DNA from: Actinomyces sp. oral taxon 414
GTDB lineage: Bacteria > Actinomycetota > Actinomycetes > Actinomycetales > Actinomycetaceae
Direction of reading: 5' to 3'
Length of the DNA stretch: 64,000 bases
NCBI RefSeq assembly: GCF_001278845.1
Contig: NZ_CP012590.1
Span: 2,604,001-2,668,000, forward strand
Part shown: in pieces, positions 47,133 to 56,979 of the stretch
Layout of the letters: each line of letters starts with the position of its first letter
Numbering within the stretch: position 1 is the stretch's first letter
The notes under the pieces: model-generated
Told to the model about the DNA's origin: nothing
What the model saw: only the letters and a program-made list of their open reading frames with translations
Database searches by the model: none
Position numbers and translations under genes: made by a program

Positions 47133-47234
47133 GATCCTCCCACCGCCCGGCCCTCGCCGCTCCTGCGATCCTCCCACCGCCCGGCCCTCGCCGCTCCTGC
47201 GATCCTCCCACCGCCCGGCCCTCGCCGCTCCTGC
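47133..47234. repeat. Three 34-bp tandem repeats carrying the dapC Shine-Dalgarno
   Basis: Exact copies at 47133-47166, 47167-47200 and 47201-47234. Each contains GATCCTCC, the complement of GGAGGATC, so the dapC ribosome binding site is triplicated at 34-base spacing. Confidence 0.85.
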
Positions 47235-47479
47235 CCAGCTTCTCCAGCCTTTTCGTCGGCCCTTTATCGGCCCGTATCGCCCGGCGGCGCCCGGCGGCCG
47301 GCGCCCGGCGGCGCCCCGGTCCCCCGCACACCTGCCACCCGGCGCCGCGACGGCCGCACCCCGCCCCGAACGGCCCGGCACACCCACGCCCCACCACCCA
47401 GCGGCCTCTTAGCAACTCCTCCGCTGCCCAACTGCCCGTACTCTTCCCGACCCGACCTGCGGCCACACGGCTCTTGGCG

Positions 47480-47856
47480 GGGAGGAGCTTCGGTGTCGGG
47501 CGGGCTCCGGTCTTCTGTGCGTCTCCGTCCCTCGGGAGGGGAGCCGGCCGGCGAGTAGTCCCAGCCGGCCGGATCGGAGTCCTGCGCCCCTCGGGAGAAG
47601 AGCCGACGCCGGTGCCCACGAGCCCGTCCACACAACCCGTCCACGAGCCCGTCCACGATGGCCTGGGCGTCTCCGCCCGCCCCCTGGGGGAGTCGATTCG
47701 GTGATGTCATCTGGGCTCACATTGTGCGAGCTGAGCTCGCACGAATCGAGCTCAGGTGGATTTCGTCAAGCTGAGCTCACATGGCGCGAGCTGAGCTCAC
47801 ATCATGCGAGCTGAGATGGATCTTGTCGAGCTGAGCTCGCATGGCGCGAGCCGGAC
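47480..47856 (-). repeat. Left arm of a long (about 350 bp) inverted repeat
   Basis: Almost identical in reverse complement to 50314-50660, apart from an extra segment of about 60 bases here and about 23 bases there. It includes family D copy 4 at 47690-47856 and CCACGAGCCCGTCCACGATG units. It flanks the decayed IS110-type gene. Confidence 0.75.
47690..47856 (-). repeat. Family D GAGCTC-rich block, copy 4 (inverted)
   Basis: Shares private variants with copy 5 (GCGCCATGTGAGCTC; CCCCCTGGGGGAGTCG), making the pair cognate, as copies 2 and 3 are. Confidence 0.75.
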
Positions 47857-47891
47857 TCAACACACTCCAGCCCCGGACCGCCCCGGCCGGT

Positions 47892-47987
47892 CCACGAGAA
47901 CGCCACTTGACCCACGAGAACGCCGGGTAACCCACAAGAACGTACCTCTAGCAGACGATCTCGACGGTTACCCGGCGATCTCGCGGG
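47892..47987. repeat. Family E repeat, copy 2
   Basis: CACGAGAACGCCGGGTAACC units, then CGTACCTCTAGCAGACGATC, then TTACCCGGCGATCTCGCG. Reverse orientation relative to copy 1 at 32841-32956. Confidence 0.6.
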
Positions 47988-48321
47988 CAGGACGGCAGCG
48001 CGACTCCCCGAGGCTCCTGCCCCGGCGGCCCCGAACCGGGGCGCCCTCACCCACGCCCACGACCGGGACTCCCCCTCGGCCCCGCCCGCAAGACCGACAC
48101 GAACAAGCACACCGACGCCGGGACGAGGACCCGCACAAACACCGCCCGGGCGGACGCCCCCGACGTCATTGCGCGGACCTCGCTCGAAAACCCGCACGGA
48201 CGCGACCCAGACCCCGGCGGCAGGGACGACGAACCCGCGATCCGAAACACACCACCGACCTCGGACCAGCACGAACCCGACCAACACGAACCGAACCGAA
48301 GCATGCCCAGCCCGACTCGCA

Positions 48322-48400
48322 CATTGAGCCTTTCTCATCAGATCACTGGAGATGTCCCAGGGCGATCGCCGCCGCGGTCCGCGATGGCCGCGGCCGGGCC
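48322..48400 (-). repeat. Family G repeat, copy 2 (inverted)
   Basis: Reverse complement of the block at 32422-32500 with about 80% identity by eye (GAGCCTTTCTCATC, ACTGGAGAT, CCGCGGTCCGCGATGGCCGC). Confidence 0.5.
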
Positions 48401-48408
48401 CATCCTGG

Positions 48409-48482
48409 TCGAGACGTGCACTTCGCACTCGAGAACGACGGTTGGAGCTGCACTTTCGAGTACGAAGTGCACGTTTGGGCGT
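48409..48482. repeat. Family F hairpin repeat, copy 2
   Basis: CGAGACGTGCACTTCGCACTCGAG pairs imperfectly with CGAGTACGAAGTGCACGTTT. It is shorter than copy 1 and just downstream of the IS110-type gene's 3' end. Confidence 0.6.
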
Positions 48483-48568
48483 CAGGGGGCGCCCGCCCCG
48501 GCCGCCAGCTGGCCCGCGGCGGCCCTCTCGGAGGTCCGCGGCGGCGCGGGTTGATGCTCCTATTGGTG

Positions 48569-49840
48569 TCAAGCGGTGTGGGTCTGTGGTTGTTGGGTGT
48601 TGAGCCATTGGCGGTATGCTGCGGTGAGGGTGGTGTCGGGGCGTGTGCCGCGTTCGAGTTCGCTGATCCGGGCCGGGTGGGTGTTCAGGTGGTGGGCGGC
48701 TTGGGTGAGGGTGAGTCCTCGTTCGTGGCGCCCTCGGCGCAGGTCGTCGGTGCGGGGTGCGGGTTGGGGGTGGGTCAGCAGGTGCCATGCTTCGCGGGCG
48801 ATGGCGCGTTTGAGGCAGCGCAGTATCTCTTTGCAGTTCTTGCCCGTGGCGGTGAGGCGGGCGGCGTAGGCCTTGGTGCGCGGGTCGCTGGACAGGCGGA
48901 CCAGGGCGATCTGGTGCAGCGCCCAGTTGGCCTGTCGGTCGCCGCCGCGGTTGAGTCGGTGGCGGTTGGTCTTCCCGGAGCTGGCGGGGATCGGGGCGGC
49001 GCCGCACAGGGCGGCGAAGGAGGCCTCGGTGCGGATTCGGTCGGGGTTGTCGCCGGCGGTGACGAGCAGGGTGGCGGTGGTGATGACGCCGTAGCCCTTG
49101 GTGGCGAGCATCGTCGGGGCGGCGCGGGCGGTCAGTGCGCGCAGCTCGGTGTCGATGTCGGTGATCTCGTCGGTCAGGATCTGGTGGCGGCGGGCCAGGC
49201 GGCGCAGCGCTCGCGCGGTCGCCGATGCGGGGGTGTCGGTGGCCGGGGCGGGGCGCGTGCGGGCCAGGGCGTTGATGAGCTCCCCGCCGCTGAGGCGGGC
49301 GAAGCGGGTGCGCACGGCGTCGGGGGCGGTGGTCAGCAGGGCGGTGATCTGCCGGTGGGCGACGGGCGCGGGCCTTCATCGCGCTGCGGCGCCAGGCCGG
49401 GAGCACCCGGATCTGTTCGCAGGGGCCGGTGCCGGTCTTGGCCACGGGCAGGGCGTCGGCCTCGGCCAGTGCTCTGCCGGCGGCGGCTCAGGCGTCGATC
49501 GGATCGGACTTGCCGCGGCGACGCTGGGAGCGCTTGGGACGGATGACCCCTGGGGTCGGCGCGCCGGCGGCCCCCCGGGGCGCGGGCCAGGCCCGCCCCG
49601 TAGGAGCCGGTGCCCTCGATGCCGATCATCCGGATGCGCCCGCGGGAGCGGACGAAGTCGCGGGGCTGGTCGTAGCCCGCCGGGGTCGCGGGGACCTGCA
49701 TATCGCCCAGCCCTGCGCCGGTCGCCGCGCTGCCGGCCGCGACGTGGTGGGTGTCCTTGTGGGTGTCGACCCCCGCGACGACCCCCGGCCCGTCGCCCGG
49801 GTCGGTCCCGGGTGCGCGTCCCGGCGGTGTCTGTCATCAT
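48569..49840 (-). pseudogene. IS110-family transposase with C-terminal helix-turn-helix, frameshifted
   Basis: The N-terminal DEDD-type part is split over frames near 49376-49840: GVDTHKDTH-like (first Asp) and RIRMIGIEGTGSYGAGLARA (Glu). The C-terminal half from 49315 is intact: LTARAAPTMLATKGYGVITT, SFAALCGAAPIPASSGKTNR, NRGGDRQANWALHQIALVRL. This is the IS110/IS116/IS902 catalytic-serine domain. It ends in a helix-turn-helix (RGLTLTQAAHHLNTHPARIS). Several frameshifts around 49315-49700 mean it is inactive. It lies inside the long inverted repeat; element ends are not identifiable. Confidence 0.75.
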
Positions 49841-50066
49841 GATGATGCGCCTTCCTCGTGGTGGGCGCGCCGGTCGGGGCCCAGCGGATCAGGACGTTGA
49901 CGGGGCTCACCCGAGCTCGTATCAGGTCACGTGGGGCCTCGACCGGCGCCGGTGTGTCGCCGGCCGGCCGGGACGCGGACAGGACCGCGACCAGGGCAGA
50001 CCCCCGGGGCCGCCAGTCAAATTCCGGGTCACACGCCCCCGCCGGACAGGCACTTACATTCTCCAC

Positions 50067-50185
50067 GTCCAAATCTGCCACAAAGGCCCCAATCGCGCCG
50101 GAGCGCGCGAGAAGAATCGTTGATATTACGCGCTTTTCTTCGCGATCGATCCCGCCGCGGGGCGCCTTTGTGGCAGATTTGGACA
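50067..50185. repeat. Family A palindromic element, copy 5
   Basis: Ends and core as in other copies (left end lacks the first T). The tail GGAGCCCCACCAGCACCACC follows and family D copy 5 begins 128 bases later, again giving the A-tail-D unit. Confidence 0.75.
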
Positions 50186-50313
50186 CGACCCCGACCCGGA
50201 CCGCCCCAGGAGCCCCACCAGCACCACCACGCGCCCGCCCATCCCTCTTGCCGCGCCGACTCGGATCTACGGACCCGGACCCACGGACCGCCATTCCCGG
50301 CAAGAAAGGCTCA

Positions 50314-50660
50314 ATGCGAGCTCAGCTCGACAAAATCCATCTCAGCTCGCATGATGTGAGCTCAGCTCGCGCCATGTGAGCTCAGCTTGACGAAATCCAC
50401 CTGAGCTCGATTCGTGCGAGCTCAGCTCGCACAATGTGAGCCCAGGTGACATCACCGAATCGACTCCCCCAGGGGGCGGGCGGAGACGTGCAGGCCATCG
50501 TGGACGGGCTCGTGGACGGGCTCGTGGGTGAGGCCGTGGACGGGTTGTGTGGACGGGTTCGTGGGCACCGGCGTCGGCTCCCCTCCCAAGGGGCGGAGAC
50601 GCACAGAAGACCGGAGCCCGCCCGACACCGAAGCCCCCTGCCAAGAGCCGCACCTCGAAG
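50314..50660 (+). repeat. Right arm of the long inverted repeat, with family D copy 5
   Basis: Family D copy 5 spans 50314-50476. The rest (GGCCATCGTGGACGGGCTCG onward to GACACCGAAG) matches the reverse complement of 47480-47690. Recombination between the arms would invert the 2.4 kb between them. Confidence 0.75.
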
Positions 50661-51044
50661 ACCCAGGACTCTCCCAGCGAGAAAGGCTCGTCAGGGTTCA
50701 TAGGTCCGGATATCGGCGTCCGAACTTGAATATCTGACGCCCGGACCCGGATACCCGACGCCCGGATCCGGATGCGGAGCGGCCAGACGCGGTCGGACGG
50801 TCCATCACTTGGGCGAGGATGGTCTTGAGAGCCGCTGGAGCGCCCGGGCCCGGCCGGACGGTCGCGCCAGGCCGCGCACCGGCATCCGGACGGTCGGTCC
50901 CGCTCATCAGCGAGCCCACCCGGTTATCCACAGGTCGTGCGTTTTCCGCCGGTCTCGTGTGTCGTTTCCGCCGGTTTCGCGTGCATTTTCCGCCGGTTTC
51001 GGCGAAGAGGGGGGGAGGGAGGGGAGGAGCGGGGAGGGCGGCCC

Positions 51045-51398
51045 TCACTCGTAGCCGTTGGCTTCCTTCCACTCGTCGTTCTGCGGCGGCAGGGCGGCGA
51101 CCATGGGGTCGTCGTAGGGCTGCGGCCCGACCGCCTGGGCGCCGCCCGGCGACCCCAGGCCCTTGAGGTCGAAGAAGTCAATATTGGCGCGGGTGTAGTC
51201 GGCCCACTCGTCGGGGACGTCGTCCTCGTAGAAGATCGCCTCCGTGGGGCACACCGGCTCGCAGGCACCGCAGTCCACGCACTCCTCGGCGTTGATGTAC
51301 AGGCTGCGTTCGCCCTCGTAGATGCAATCCACCGGACACTCGTCCACGCACGCACGGTCCTTGACGTCGACACAGGGCTGGGCGATGACGTAGGTCAT
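51045..51398 (-). CDS. fdxA: Seven-iron ferredoxin
   Basis: 117 residues. N-terminal cluster ligands are in QPCVDVKDRACVDECPVDCI ([3Fe-4S] plus one [4Fe-4S] Cys) and CVDCGACEPVCPTEAI. This is the FdxA/FdxC type of actinobacteria, a small soluble electron carrier. GAGGAGAGGAGACGCGC before the ATG is the binding site; the longer in-frame form has none. The C-terminal extension (DFFDLKGLGSPGGAQ...) is typical. A 21-bp direct repeat lies upstream. Confidence 0.93.
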   Translation of the reverse strand: MTYVIAQPCVDVKDRACVDECPVDCIYEGERSLYINAEECVDCGACEPVCPTEAIFYEDDVPDEWADYTRANIDFFDLKGLGSPGGAQAVGPQPYDDPMVAALPPQNDEWKEANGYE

Positions 51399-51546
51399 GC
51401 GCGTCTCCTCTCCTCGTCGGTCAAGCCGCAGGCGCGGCCGCATGCACGATCCCAGTATCGTCCGACGGCGCCCGCCGCCCAAGACGGCGCCGACGTGGGC
51501 CTGGGCACGCGGTCCGCCGGTCGGGACGAGCACGTTTTTTCGTCAC

Positions 51547-51623
51547 GACCGGCGTCCGCATACGCGCGGCCTCGCACGCCGGCCCACCCCGGTTAGAGGC
51601 GGGACCGGCGTCCGCATACGCGC
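51547..51623. repeat. 21-bp direct repeat between fdxA and the VanW gene
   Basis: GACCGGCGTCCGCATACGCG plus C at 51547-51567 and again at 51603-51623, 56 bases apart. The spacing is about five helical turns. It lies 150-225 bases upstream of fdxA and just after the VanW-gene stop; possible paired operator sites or a chance duplication. Confidence 0.4.
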
Positions 51624-51642
51624 CCCCCGACCGCGCCCCGAC

Positions 51643-54600
51643 TCAGCCGCAGGTGATGGGGTTGTCCGAGTCGTAGGAGGTGGTCAGGACGTCGTCGGGC
51701 AGCTTCTGACCGTCCGGCTTGGTCCGCGAACGGGTAACGGTGATGTCGAACCCCTGCGCACCGCCCTCGTAGGGGACGCAGTTCGCGCCGCTCTGACGCT
51801 GAGTCCGGTAGGCGCGGTAGTTGTGGGGGGTGCCGTTGTCGATGCTCACCCGGTAGTACGGGGTGCCCCACAGGCGCACGTGCACCTCGCCGTCGACGGC
51901 CCAGGCCTGGACCAGGACGGCGGTGGGCGTGGAGTTGCCGAACTTGACGTCCAGGTTGCCGGTCCACAGGGTGGCCTCGCGGCCCGCCGGGTAGCGGGTG
52001 AACCAGTAGTTGTGCGGCGTGTGCTCGACGTCGTCCATGCCGGCCTCGAAGCCCGCGTTGAAGACGGTCGTGGCGACCTGCGAGAGTCCGCCGCCCATGG
52101 CGTCGGTGTGCTGGCCGTTGGTGACCACGCCGGCGGAGGCGAAGCCGTGCTCCTCATCGATCTGCCCGAGGGCCTCGGTGAGCGAGAACTGCCCGCCCGG
52201 CATGACGACGGTGCCGTTGATGGCCTCGGTGCCGGCCACGAGGTTCTGGGTGCGGGCGGCGTCGGGGTAGTAGGGCGTGGAGTACTCGCCGATGATCTGG
52301 TTAATGCCCCAGTCGGCGGCGGGCGTGGTGACCGTGGGGGTCTGGTCGATCACGCTCAGCGCGACGCGGCGATCCCCCGCCCCGTCGTCCTGGGTGGCGG
52401 CGGTCAGGGCATCGGCGGCGAGGGCGTCGGCGTCGACGACGGTTCCGCCGTGCGCCTCGACGTAGACGGGCTTCGCGTCGGCCCGGCCCTCGATGGTCCA
52501 GGTGGCATCCTGCGCCGGGGCCTCGATCTGCGGGCCCATGACGGCGAGCACGGCCTCGCGCAGCCCCTGGGGGTCCAGGGAGGCGGTGATGTCGCCACCC
52601 GCCGTGCCGATCCTGATCAGTCCGGCGAGCTGCTCCGGCGTCAGCACGACGGTGGGCTGCAGGGCCCTGTCGGCGGCGGTTCCCTCGGCCGTGATGGTGA
52701 GGTTGCCGGACAGCAGCGGGGTGAGGACCTTGTCGATGAGGGTCTGCGCCTCCTCGTCGGTGACGGCGGGCTTGGCCTCGCCGTTGGGCAGCTCGATGGT
52801 CTCCCGTCCGAGCGGCCAGTTCTCGCTCAGAGTGGCGACGGCCGAGTCGACGTCGAGCCCGGTGCCCGTAGTCGCGGGGGACAGGACGGGCCTCGTCCCG
52901 TTGAGAGTCACGCCGGCGTTGGTGGCGCCCACGGCCAGGATATTCAGGCGGGCGTCGAGGGCCGTGGTCAGGGAGTAGACGTCGACCCGCGTGACGGCGT
53001 CGACGTCGGCACCGCGCAGGCGCTCGACGAGGGTGAGCGGATTGAGGGTGAAGCCCGTGAGCCGCTCGACGCTGGCCCGGGCGTCCACGCTCACACCGGA
53101 CTCGGCAGGCACGAGCATGTCGGTGGCGTCGCCGACGACGAGGGTGACCGGCTGGCCGAGCTGGGCCCCGATGGCTTCGCTGACCGCGCTCTCCGCCTGC
53201 GCGGGGCTCATATTGCCGACGGCGACGCCGGAGACGGTGGAGCCGGCGAAGATGTGTCGGGTCGTGGCGAAGGCGATCGCGCCCCAGATGAGGACGAGCA
53301 GCACGGCGGCGGCGCCGAGGATGAGGGGGAGCCGACGGCGGCGGGCGGGCGCCGCGGCCTCGGACTTCTTCTGCTCGTCCGGGGCCGGTTCGGCGCAGAC
53401 CTGCGCGTCCCGGGCCTCCTCGGACTCGTCGTCGGCGACCTCGGACGCAGCAGCGACCCCGGACTCGTCGTCGGCGGTCTCCTCCGCCTCGCTGCCGGCC
53501 GAGGCCCGGCCAGTCGTGCCGATCGTGCCGGCAGCCTCTTCGGACGCGTCGTCCTTCTCGGGCTTCCGCGCGGCGATCGGCACGCTGGGAGGCAGCGGCA
53601 TATCGGCCATCTCAGCGCCAGCGGGGTGTTCAATCGTCTTCGACGGCGCGCCGGCCGCGGATTCGTCGCCGGTCGCGGGCTCGACGGCGGTGGCGGGCGT
53701 GGGCGCGCTGAGCGAGAATCTCGGCCGCAGCGGAGGGTGGGCCACGTTCGCGCCGGCGGCGGTCGCCTCCGATGCCCGCTCGGTGGGCGGCGCGCCGGCG
53801 GACGGCGGGGCCGGGGTCGATTCGTCAACGGCTTCCTGCGCGGACTGCCCCTCGATGGCGGGCTCAGCGGACTGAGCCTCCTCCGCAGCGGTTCCCGACC
53901 CGGCGGCAGCCTCCTCCGCGGCGCCCGACTCGACGACGGCGTCCACGGACTCGACCGACTCAACGGACTCGTTCGGCTCCCCCGGCTCGACGGCCTCCAC
54001 TGAGCCGGCAGCCTCGACAACGGTCTCCGACCCGAAGGATTCCTGCTCGGCAGCGGGTTCAGCAGCATCCGACTCGGCAGCAGAATCCGCAGGTTCAACC
54101 AGCTCAGGCTCGACGGCGGGCTCAGCGGACTGAGTCTCCGCGGCTTCTGACTCGGTCAGCTCCGCAGCCTCTGCGGGCTGCGCCTTCTGGGCGGGCGCCT
54201 CGGCCCCGGCAGCAGTCTTCTCAGCGGCGTCCGCCTCGCTCTGCTCGGCAACGGGCCGCGCGGACTCAGTGGACTCCTCTGACTCGGCCAGTTCCGCAGC
54301 CTTTGCAGGCTCCTCCTCCTGGGCGGGCTCCTCGACCCCGACAGCAGTCTCCTCCGCAGCATCCGCCTCCTCGACGGACTCCGACTCGACAAACCGAGCG
54401 GTCTCAGTCTCAGCCTCAGCGGACTCGGCGACGATTCCCGTTTCGACGGCGGCGGGCTGCGCGGGCTCTTCGGCCTCCGCGGTTTCCGACTCGATCTCGG
54501 CGGACAGCGCGGGCTCCGGCTCGACGGGCTCCTCGGCGACGTCCTTCTCCGGCTTCCGGTCGGCGGACGTCGTCGGCTCGGCGGACGGTGCGGACTCGAC

Positions 54601-54831
54601 GGGCCGGGCCTCGGCCCCGGGCTGTGCCGGCCCGGCCCCGGGCTGTGCCGGCCCGACCCCGGGCTGTGCCGGCCCGACCCCGGGCTGTGCCGGCCCGGCC
54701 CCGGGCTGCGCGGGCCCGGCCTCGGGCGGCGCCACGACGGGCCCCTCCTGCGGCGGGGCGGACGACTCCGCGACCGCCCCGAGGTCTTCGGGCGCGTCGT
54801 CGGAGTCGAGCAGGGGAATAGTGCCACTCAT
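51643..54831 (-). CDS. VanW-family cell-wall-associated protein with long acidic N-terminus
   Basis: 1062 residues. Residues 1-495 are a low-complexity cytoplasmic region dominated by Glu, Ala, Ser, Pro and Val, starting with five GPAQPG(A/V) units. A helix (about 497-520, LPLILGAAAVLLVLIWGAIA) anchors it. Outside follow two PG_binding_4-like domains (GVAVGNMSPAQAESAVSEAI; LVGDATDML-type strands) and a VanW domain (about 854-1000: AINGTVVMPGGQFSLTEALG, GGGLSQVATTVFNAGFEAGM, HNYWFTRYPAGREATLW). It probably acts at the cell wall; VanW function is unknown. GGAGAGGATCGCCGC precedes the ATG. It is unlinked to the convergent-like fdxA. Confidence 0.88.
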   Translation of the reverse strand: MSGTIPLLDSDDAPEDLGAVAESSAPPQEGPVVAPPEAGPAQPGAGPAQPGVGPAQPGVGPAQPGAGPAQPGAEARPVESAPSAEPTTSADRKPEKDVAEEPVEPEPALSAEIESETAEAEEPAQPAAVETGIVAESAEAETETARFVESESVEEADAAEETAVGVEEPAQEEEPAKAAELAESEESTESARPVAEQSEADAAEKTAAGAEAPAQKAQPAEAAELTESEAAETQSAEPAVEPELVEPADSAAESDAAEPAAEQESFGSETVVEAAGSVEAVEPGEPNESVESVESVDAVVESGAAEEAAAGSGTAAEEAQSAEPAIEGQSAQEAVDESTPAPPSAGAPPTERASEATAAGANVAHPPLRPRFSLSAPTPATAVEPATGDESAAGAPSKTIEHPAGAEMADMPLPPSVPIAARKPEKDDASEEAAGTIGTTGRASAGSEAEETADDESGVAAASEVADDESEEARDAQVCAEPAPDEQKKSEAAAPARRRRLPLILGAAAVLLVLIWGAIAFATTRHIFAGSTVSGVAVGNMSPAQAESAVSEAIGAQLGQPVTLVVGDATDMLVPAESGVSVDARASVERLTGFTLNPLTLVERLRGADVDAVTRVDVYSLTTALDARLNILAVGATNAGVTLNGTRPVLSPATTGTGLDVDSAVATLSENWPLGRETIELPNGEAKPAVTDEEAQTLIDKVLTPLLSGNLTITAEGTAADRALQPTVVLTPEQLAGLIRIGTAGGDITASLDPQGLREAVLAVMGPQIEAPAQDATWTIEGRADAKPVYVEAHGGTVVDADALAADALTAATQDDGAGDRRVALSVIDQTPTVTTPAADWGINQIIGEYSTPYYPDAARTQNLVAGTEAINGTVVMPGGQFSLTEALGQIDEEHGFASAGVVTNGQHTDAMGGGLSQVATTVFNAGFEAGMDDVEHTPHNYWFTRYPAGREATLWTGNLDVKFGNSTPTAVLVQAWAVDGEVHVRLWGTPYYRVSIDNGTPHNYRAYRTQRQSGANCVPYEGGAQGFDITVTRSRTKPDGQKLPDDVLTTSYDSDNPITCG
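54615..54719. repeat. Five 21-bp coding repeats
   Basis: Five copies of a 21-bp unit (encoding GPAQPGA/V) in the 5' part of the VanW-family gene. In-frame unit loss or gain would change only repeat number. Confidence 0.8.
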
Positions 54832-54901
54832 GCGGCGATCCTCTCCGTGAAGACCGGTTCCTGGGTATGGGGGAACCTGGGTATGGGGAAATCTATGGGG
54901 G

Positions 54902-56824
54902 TCAGGCCTGCGCCCGACGACGCCGGGCGGCGTCCTTGAAGCGCTCCTGGGAGTCGAGGATGACCTTGCGGATGCGCACGGCGTCGGGGGTGACCTCGAC
55001 GCACTCGTCGTCGGAGGCGAATTCGAGGGCCTCCTCCAGGGTAAGGCGGCGCGGCGGCACGAGCCCCTCGAAAACGTCGGCCGTGGAGGAGCGCATATTC
55101 GTCTGCTGCTTCTCGCGCACGACATTGACGTCCATGTCCTCGTTGCGCGGGTTCTCGCCCACGACCTGGCCCTCGTAGGTCTCCTGCCCGGGCTCGACGA
55201 AGAAGGTGCCGCGGTCCTCCAGGCGGATGAGGGCGTAGGCGGTGACGGCCCCGGCGCGGTCGGACACGAGCGAGCCGGTGGTGCGCGAGACGATCCGGCC
55301 GGCCCAGGGCTCGTAGCCCTCCGCAATGGAGGAGGCGATGCCGGTGCCGCGCGTCTCGGTGAGGAACTGGGTGCGCAGGCCGATGGTGCCGCGGGCCGGG
55401 ATGAGGAACTCCATGCGGACCCAGCCGGTGCCGTGGTTGGTCATGGTCTCCATGCGGCCCTTGCGAGCGGCCATGAGCTGGGTGACGGCGCCCAGGTACT
55501 CCTCGGGCACGTCAATGGTCATGCGCTCGATGGGCTCGTGGCGCCTGCCGTCGATGGTGCGGGTGACCACCTGCGGCTTGCCCACGGTCAGCTCGAAGCC
55601 CTCGCGGCGCATCTGCTCCACCAGGATCGCCAGCGCCAGTTCGCCGCGCCCCTGGACCTCCCAGGCGTCGGGGCGGGGCGTGGGCAGCACGCGCAGGGAC
55701 ACGTTGCCCACCAGCTCGCGGTCCAGGCGGTCCTTGACCTGGCGGGCGGTGACCTTGGCGCCCTTGGTGCGCCCGGCCATGGGCGAGGTATTGATGCCGA
55801 TGGTCATGGAGATGGCGGGATCGTCGACCTTGATCAGCGGCAGCGGCCGGGGGTCGTCGGGATCGACGAGGGACTCGCCGATGGTGATGCCCTCGATGCC
55901 GGCGACGGCGACGATGTCGCCGGCGTGCGCCTCCTCGGCGGGTTTGCGCTCCAGCCCCTCGGTGACCAGGAGCTCGGAGACGCGGGCCGAGGTCAGCGTG
56001 CCGTCGTGGCGGGCCCAGGCCACCGACTGGCCCTTGCGCAGGGTGCCATTGTGAATGCGCAGCAGCGCCAGGCGCCCCAGGAAGGGCGAGGCGTCCAGGT
56101 TGGTCACGTGGGCCTGCAGCGGCGCATCCTCGTCGTAGGTCGGGCCGGGGATGCGCTCGATAATGGTGCGGAAGAGGGGCTCGAGGTCGCCGTTGGCGGG
56201 CAGCTCGCCGTCGGCGGGGGCGGTCATGTCCGCCCGACGGGCCTTGGCGGAGGCGTAGACGACGGGCACGTCCAGGACGGCGTCCAGGTCGATGTCGGGG
56301 TGCTCGTCGGCCAGGTCGGCGGCCAGCGACAGGAGCAGGTCGGTGGTCTCGGAGACGACCTCGTCGATGCGCGAGTCGGGGCGGTCGACCTTGTTGACCA
56401 CGAGGATGACCGGCAGGTTCGCGGCCAGGGCCTTGCGCAGCACGAAGCGGGTCTGGGGCAGGGGCCCCTCGGAGGCGTCAACGAGCAGGACGACGCCGTC
56501 GACCATGGACAGGCCGCGCTCGACCTCCCCGCCGAAGTCGGCGTGACCGGGGGTGTCGATGACGTTAATGGTGATGCCCTCGGGGTGCCCGGCGGCCGCG
56601 GCGGCGGGCCCGGCGTAGTGGACGGCCGTGTTCTTGGCCAGGATGGTGATGCCCTTCTCGCGCTCCAGTTCGCCGGTGTCCATGACGCGCTCGCCAGTGG
56701 CCTCGCGCGTGGCCCGGGCGCCGAAGGCCCCCGCCTCCCAGAGCATGGCGTCGACGAGGGTGGTCTTGCCGTGGTCGACGTGGGCGACGATGGCGACGTT
56801 GCGCAGGTCCTGGCGCACGGTCAT
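54902..56824 (-). CDS. typA: Ribosome-binding GTPase TypA/BipA
   Basis: 640 residues of the translational GTPase family. G1 [11 protein letters not shown] (about 14-24), G2 region [19 protein letters not shown]3 [17 protein letters not shown]4 [13 protein letters not shown]-like domains follow, then the TypA C-terminal domain with [20 protein letters not shown]. It is linked to stress, cold and ribosome assembly in other bacteria. AAGAAGAGC precedes the ATG at 56824; the longer in-frame start is unsupported. Confidence 0.95.
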   Translation of the reverse strand: MTVRQDLRNVAIVAHVDHGKTTLVDAMLWEAGAFGARATREATGERVMDTGELEREKGITILAKNTAVHYAGPAAAAAGHPEGITINVIDTPGHADFGGEVERGLSMVDGVVLLVDASEGPLPQTRFVLRKALAANLPVILVVNKVDRPDSRIDEVVSETTDLLLSLAADLADEHPDIDLDAVLDVPVVYASAKARRADMTAPADGELPANGDLEPLFRTIIERIPGPTYDEDAPLQAHVTNLDASPFLGRLALLRIHNGTLRKGQSVAWARHDGTLTSARVSELLVTEGLERKPAEEAHAGDIVAVAGIEGITIGESLVDPDDPRPLPLIKVDDPAISMTIGINTSPMAGRTKGAKVTARQVKDRLDRELVGNVSLRVLPTPRPDAWEVQGRGELALAILVEQMRREGFELTVGKPQVVTRTIDGRRHEPIERMTIDVPEEYLGAVTQLMAARKGRMETMTNHGTGWVRMEFLIPARGTIGLRTQFLTETRGTGIASSIAEGYEPWAGRIVSRTTGSLVSDRAGAVTAYALIRLEDRGTFFVEPGQETYEGQVVGENPRNEDMDVNVVREKQQTNMRSSTADVFEGLVPPRRLTLEEALEFASDDECVEVTPDAVRIRKVILDSQERFKDAARRRRAQA

Positions 56825-56979
56825 ATGGAGCTCTTCTTCCGTCCGGGAGGGCGCGCCCGAGGGTGCCGTGGACCTGTGGGCGGGCGCTGCGGCGCCGGGC
56901 GCGCAGCGGATCAAGGGTAGGGGCGCCCCGGGCTCGGCGCCATGACGGGGATGACACGGCCCCTGTGCGGCCGCTCACC

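Larger units (their letters stand above)
47128..48568. other. Repeat nest 2, left part (gene-free)
   Basis: Upstream of dapC. Contents: three 34-bp tandem repeats, the left arm of a long inverted repeat including family D copy 4, family E copy 2, family G copy 2 and family F copy 2. No gene supported. Confidence 0.55.
49841..51044. other. Repeat nest 2, right part (gene-free)
   Basis: Contains the former 5' non-coding region of the IS110-type element, family A copy 5, the right arm of the long inverted repeat with family D copy 5, CCGGATATCGGCGTCC near 50702 and three short TTTTCCGCCGGTTTCG-like units at about 50941-51002. No gene supported. Confidence 0.55.
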
